From Ignelater luminosus (lineage: Eukaryota; Arthropoda; Insecta; Coleoptera; Elateridae), in the NCBI GenBank assembly GCA_011009095.1, contig VTPC01090939.1:1-64000 (forward strand): a DNA stretch of 64,000 bases, written 5' to 3'. Positions 59,390 to 64,000 of the stretch are shown here, in pieces. Numbering within the stretch: the stretch's first letter is position 1; each line of letters begins with the position of its first letter. The translations under genes and the position numbers were made by a program. Under the pieces are notes generated by a model. It ran no database searches. It worked only from the letters and a program-made list of their open reading frames with translations, and was not told where the DNA came from.

Positions 59390-61527
59390 TTATGATCTAG
59401 TAAAATATGACTGATAAACCATTCCAGTGGATGTTGTAGCGAAGTATAAAAAGCAACACCACCATATTCCAAATCCTAACAAACCACGAAATACAGTTGC
59501 AGTAAAAACCTAAAAAAATAATTTTATTAAATAAGTCTTCTTTGGAAAAACTCTAATTATCTTACTGATTTTAAACTTTCTACTGCCATGTGAAATTCTT
59601 GTGCCGATTTGATTATGGATTTGTTCGTTTCATCTGTATCAGATATATCTGGTGCACTATCAACTGCACAACTTTCATCATCAAATAACATTCCATTCCA
59701 AGAATAACCACCAAGAGTTTTGTACATAAATGTTAAATACAAACATATAATTATTGGCACTACATACTGTAATGTTGCAACACACAGGTAATAAAATACA
59801 GCTGCTATCTGTAAGTTATAAAAGTATAGCCGATTATACAAAAATCTGATTTAATATTGGTCAAGGGTACTATCGATAAATTCCAGTAGGGGTTCTAAAT
59901 ATCTTTTAGGCAGTATTTTCCACATTTTGTTATTTATATAATGCTATCAGTAGTAATCTTCATTTTATGTATTAAATTTATTCAATAATTTCTTTCAATT
60001 ATACAAACTATACTGATTTACTTCATTCAAATTTATCCAATAGTTCCCATCACTATTTAAGATACTAACTCTTTTTTGTAAATCAATATTTGTAATACGA
60101 CCAGCTTCTTTCTTTTGTTCTTCAATTCTGTGATAAGCCATGTCTAAATAAGCTTGAAGATACCAAGGAGTAAGAAGAAGTTTTATAACCATAGTTACAA
60201 TAACTGCAATTAAACGCACTGCTTCAAAGGTATGTGGCTCCAGTCTAAAATCAACATACTTGCATTCAGAAACTTTAAAAAAAAACTCAATAATAAAACT
60301 TACAGTGGCTCTGACATTCCAGAAAATTTTCTTACAGTAAGATAATTTCGACTCACTGGTTTTATCCAGAGAATCACTAAAAGAAAAGGCAATGCAAAGC
60401 TTAAATTTAGTAGCAGCTGTACTATTTTATTTTCTCTGAAGTACCTGCAATGAATTTAAATTTAAAGATTTTTCAGAGATAATGTAATATTCATACTTTA
60501 TTAAATCCCAGTGCATCTTTGCTATTCGTAATCCTGGAAAAGTAAAAAGAGCTCCTAATACACCACAAAATACTGCCAGGAAAAACTTAAGAACTATTTT
60601 CGAAGCTAAACCTCTAAAATAATTAAAATATCATTTTAACAATCTTACAATAAGTTATTATCTTATTATTAGTCATACTAACGAAGTATCCAATCCTTGT
60701 CTACTTAAAAATGCTGAAGCACTTTGATTGAAACTGTTGTATGCATTTTCAAGACCTAGTTCCAAAATATTTTCATCAACAATTAGGACCATCATTGATA
60801 TAAGTAAATAAACAAATCCTGTGACTACACATGTTGACCGTTCTCCAACTGATTCCTCGCCTGTGAAATACTGAACTGTCAAAGACAGCATAATCTTTCT
60901 GTAAAACATTAAGAAATAGATATTTTGTATGTGAATTATTTTTCTTCAGCTTACAATGCAAACAGTATTACAAGCGTACACCACATCATACTTAGATTAA
61001 TTTCATTTTTCTCTGGAAAATATGACTGATAAATCTGAAATACGAATAAACTATTTAATGTGATTTCGTTTTATTAAAGACGCTAAGAGAAACTTACTTC
61101 TGTGGCTAAATATACGAAGAAAGAGTACAAAGCAAAATCTAACAACCATTGGTACTCAACATAATAACGTAAATGAATTACATCTAATGGAGAAACTTTA
61201 GCAGTTTCCAGGTGAATATCCAAACTCCTTGGGACATGAAACGTGTCTGTTTTATTTTTCCCATTTTCTTGAATTTTGGGGTTTTTCTTAGGTTTCCATT
61301 TATCTTTTGGCACATTTGCTAGTTGACGTAGTTCAGTATCAGTTGGATAGAGGTATCTTATAAGTCCCGTTGAACATAGTAGCCATCGTGCTAATGAATA
61401 ATGTGGTCCAATTTTCTGGATAATACTTACCATAATCAATGTAATTACAAATTGTACTCCCAGTAATGCCTACAAGAAATGATAAGTAACAGAATTGTAG
61501 TTTCTTTTAAATTAAAGTACCTACCAT
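59390..61527 (-). CDS. TMEM161: TMEM161 family multipass membrane protein (9 exons)
   Basis: Exons (minus): 61527-61525, 61469-61098, 61034-60955, 60898-60679 (or 60705), 60611-60497, 60444-60304, 60244-60070, 59808-59566 and 59509-59390. The product is about 480-490 aa, as in vertebrate TMEM161A/B. Family blocks are seen in order: IIQKIGPHYSLARWLLC, YYVEYQWLLDFALYS, GERSTCVVTGFVY, LILELGLEN-type (NILELGLENAYNSF), KFFLAVFCGVLGALFTFPG, LPFLLVILWIKPVSRNY, KKEAGRITNIDLQKR, FYYLCVATLQYVVP and FRGLLGF. About eight or more hydrophobic segments predict an integral membrane protein; the molecular function is poorly known, although TMEM161B is linked to cardiac and neural phenotypes. The start ATG is the last codon of exon 1. 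The exon 4/5 junction does not keep frame with the best-conserved donor. Confidence 0.93.
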
Positions 61528-63106
61528 AGTTTATCTTCAAATACCTGTACAATTAAATTATAATAAGGTTTTGTGCAGAATTTTAAAAAATATCAAAGTA
61601 CCTATTTATAGAAATGTACTTAAAAACTAACCTAGTAAATTATTTTTAGAGTTCCTAATTTTTATCCACATATTTTTAGGTTTCTCTTATTAACATATTC
61701 TATTACAGATTATTTGTAAATTTATAAAACCTTTTACGTTCAGAATAATGGGATTTTAGTCATACATTAAGGTTAGGTTATGTACATAATACCACAAATC
61801 TCAAAGAGTTTATTAGGCATAGTAATTTACATTGGGCATAATTTTGTAATTTAAAGTACTTTAAAGTTAATTGTATCAAGAAATAAACGCAGGATAAATT
61901 CGAATTATTTATTTATTAAAGAGAATATTTTCTTTAGAGCATAACAGTGTTGCCATTTAATTTTTTAGTTCAAGATTTCAAGTTTAGAAGGTTGAAATTT
62001 CCACGATTGCAGACTTCTGCTACTTCTCCATATGTAATGCAACTCGTGGCTCACTCATGATCGGTATTCGGCAACGTTTCTCGGCTCGTTGACGATTCTT
62101 GTCGATTCTGTACAGGATAGGATTTAAAGAAATTTTATTAGTATAGTAACTGTGCTAGTAATTTGTACAGCGAGTGTCAAAATTCGTGGACCTCCTTAAA
62201 AGTTTCACAGACATTTAATACTAACAGAACATTTACTAATTAATGAAATATAATGTAAAATAAATTGTTTCTATTTTTGTCAAAGTACCCCCTCAAACAA
62301 TAAACGAAATAGAATATGACGGAATAACCTCGATTCCATCTTGAATATTTCTTCTAGATTTATCTAAAGTTAAAGAATCTGCATTCTAGTTCTTAAATAT
62401 CTTCAAGGAGAGGAAATATTTTGTTACCTAGAGGGTCAATTAAAGTTGCTATTATGAGAAATTAAATAATGTTGCCCGAACAATCGTTCACAGATTCTTA
62501 TGCAAATCCTTGAAGTATGGTATTGAAATCAAAATGCTGTTGAAATCAAAATCTTTTGATCTGCCATTACGTAGTAGCACTGTATGGAGGTAGTATATGT
62601 GTATACTATGTATCATCAGAAAATAAGATAATAATCACGTATAGTCATGTATATACTACTTCTAAAACCTACGTTTTTAATCAGCATTAGATGACCAGAA
62701 AGCTTTGTTATATGAGTATTGAGTAGTATAGTTACAGAATAAAATATTCCACGTTTTTTGACGCTCACTTACTATACACTACTGTATCCAATTTAGAATT
62801 AGCAATAGACAGCATATTTTGTATAAGGTGATGATGATAATATGATAATTATGGCAAAAGAAAACATCATGTTAGAAGTAGATAAAACCGAATACATTGA
62901 CAATGTTAAAATGGAATGATAGGGAAAAATTAATAATAATTTATATAAAGGTGGTAGCATTTTCTAATGTGTTGCAGGTCCATGGCTTAAGGTGTCTGTG
63001 TTTGGTTGACAATAATAGTACTTCCATAAGTTGGTTCTTTTGGTATCTATATTTCTCTACTGGTCTCGTTAAATTACTATTAACATCCTCAGTAAAAATA
63101 TTGTCT
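61528..63106. other. Upstream region of TMEM161, no other gene recognised
   Basis: AT-rich. A less AT-rich patch at about 62040-62120 may be the TMEM161 promoter or a 5' UTR exon, but no splice donor or core promoter could be chosen. The rest shows nothing supported. Confidence 0.4.
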
Positions 63107-64000
63107 TTATTTATTATTACAGTCATTATAATAGGTAGCATGTTTTCTAATCACTACTATTAAATCTAGTACTAATACTAAAAATATAGAAGATGGTGCA
63201 TCACAAAAGAAAAAACTTACCAGGTAACTATTAAGAAAAATTATTTGGTCTAGACTTTTAGATGGCAAGCAACTTCTAAAAGTATCACTTAAACGTCCAT
63301 GACGAGAAAACAGTCGTTCTGGCGGTACTGCAGCAGCAGGAACACACAAATATTTCATAGCAATCTGATACAATTCTGGAAAGATGGTTTTATGATCATT
63401 CCAGAATTCTAACCAATTTTTACTTCTTTCCAAATTAGACATTTCTAGGTACTGAGTAATCATTGATGTAATTGTTGCAAATGGAGTAGCAGAAGATTTT
63501 CTTTGGGCAATTTTAGTGTCGAAATATGCCCATATAAAACTACTCTCTTTACTCTCATTTTGTGCCGATGATTCTGAGTTGGATACATCGTTCGTACCCA
63601 TAATTTCTAGTAATTCTTCTTCAATCCATTTCTGTACGTATTCCACGGTATCTTCACTACCAAATGCCAAAGTCTTAAATCTTGGGTCTAGAAATGTAGC
63701 CTTTGCGGCTATCTTGTTTGATTCCAAAGAATCTAGGTAGTAATTGGTAAGACTGAATAAGCGTTCTTTGAGTAATCCACCAATTTCAGTCTGGGTTGTT
63801 TTACTTTTCAGAGAATAATGCAATCCCCTAATTAGAGGAATTATTAGAGACATTGTTGGATACTTTTCATACAGGAGTTCAGTGACTATAAGTTCAAATG
63901 GTTCTAGGAGTGAAAAACAGTCAGAAACAACATTCCATTCGGAAGTATCTAAAAACTGTGGTACTTTAGAAAGATCGGTTAATGTAATACAGAGTGGATC
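63107..64000 (-). CDS. hAT-family transposase / ZBED-like protein, C-terminal part (runs off the window)
   Basis: The minus-strand frame is open from base 64000 to a stop at 63107, so the N-terminus is outside. It carries the hAT C-terminal dimerisation region: ATFLDPRFKTLAF, then NWLEFWNDHKTIFPELYQIA, KYLCVPAAAVPPERLFSRHG and LDQIIFLNSYL. These are diagnostic of hAT transposases and the host ZBED genes derived from them. After NSYL the sequence reads GTAAGT, a consensus donor, and the remaining residues (SFFFCDAPSSIF onward) are hydrophobic and unlike hAT ends. The true protein may therefore splice out at about 63223 or end close by. No terminal repeats are visible. Whether it is an active transposon or a domesticated gene cannot be told. 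Confidence 0.88.
   Translation of the reverse strand, partial: DPLCITLTDLSKVPQFLDTSEWNVVSDCFSLLEPFELIVTELLYEKYPTMSLIIPLIRGLHYSLKSKTTQTEIGGLLKERLFSLTNYYLDSLESNKIAAKATFLDPRFKTLAFGSEDTVEYVQKWIEEELLEIMGTNDVSNSESSAQNESKESSFIWAYFDTKIAQRKSSATPFATITSMITQYLEMSNLERSKNWLEFWNDHKTIFPELYQIAMKYLCVPAAAVPPERLFSRHGRLSDTFRSCLPSKSLDQIIFLNSYLVSFFFCDAPSSIFLVLVLDLIVVIRKHATYYNDCNNK

Noticed and set aside
1..64000. tRNA genes, rRNA, CRISPR arrays
   Set aside because: No tRNA B-box (GGTTCRANNCC) with a fitting A-box, no rRNA-like conserved blocks and no regular short spaced repeats were seen by eye.

Overview
This is eukaryotic nuclear DNA, almost certainly from an insect. It is AT-rich, its genes carry GT-AG introns in conserved positions, and it is full of arthropod-type DNA transposons (mariner subfamilies, piggyBac, hAT and small non-autonomous elements). 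I see no bacterial operons, CRISPR array, rRNA or recognisable tRNA. The order cannot be fixed from the window; a beetle or similar insect would fit, but that is a guess.

About 2.1-36.2 kb (+ strand) is one long gene that I assembled from eight coding exons whose splice phases agree. It has a signal peptide, an acidic stretch, two six-cysteine EB-like repeats, one membrane helix and a basic/serine-rich cytoplasmic tail, about 401 aa in all. Its introns, one of them 19.4 kb, hold most of the mobile DNA: an intact mariner, a decayed long-TIR mariner, an internally deleted Tc1/mariner derivative, a dead piggyBac, a LINE relic, a second, broken mariner, an hAT-type MITE, a TA-flanked MITE and two hammerhead-ribozyme-like motifs.

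From 37.7 to 38.9 kb there is a dead mauritiana-type mariner. From 41.4 to 57.9 kb (- strand) three HSP70 genes lie in tandem and share one intron position. The 57 kb copy is a canonical cytosolic Hsc70 with GGMP repeats, a terminal EEVD and a heat-shock-element/TATA promoter. The other two (41.5 and 48.9 kb) are divergent and lack a proper EEVD. A broken mariner (51.3-52.6 kb) sits between copies. A possible small mitochondrial-targeted protein gene lies at 45 kb.

From 59.3 to 61.5 kb (- strand) is a nine-exon TMEM161 orthologue, a multipass membrane protein. At the right edge (63.1-64 kb, - strand) is the C-terminal part of an hAT-family (ZBED-like) transposase, cut by the window end.

The remaining intervals are AT-rich and I see no gene in them. 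The genes do not form a pathway. The interest lies in the transposon record inside one receptor-like gene, the hammerhead-like motifs and the divergence inside the HSP70 cluster.
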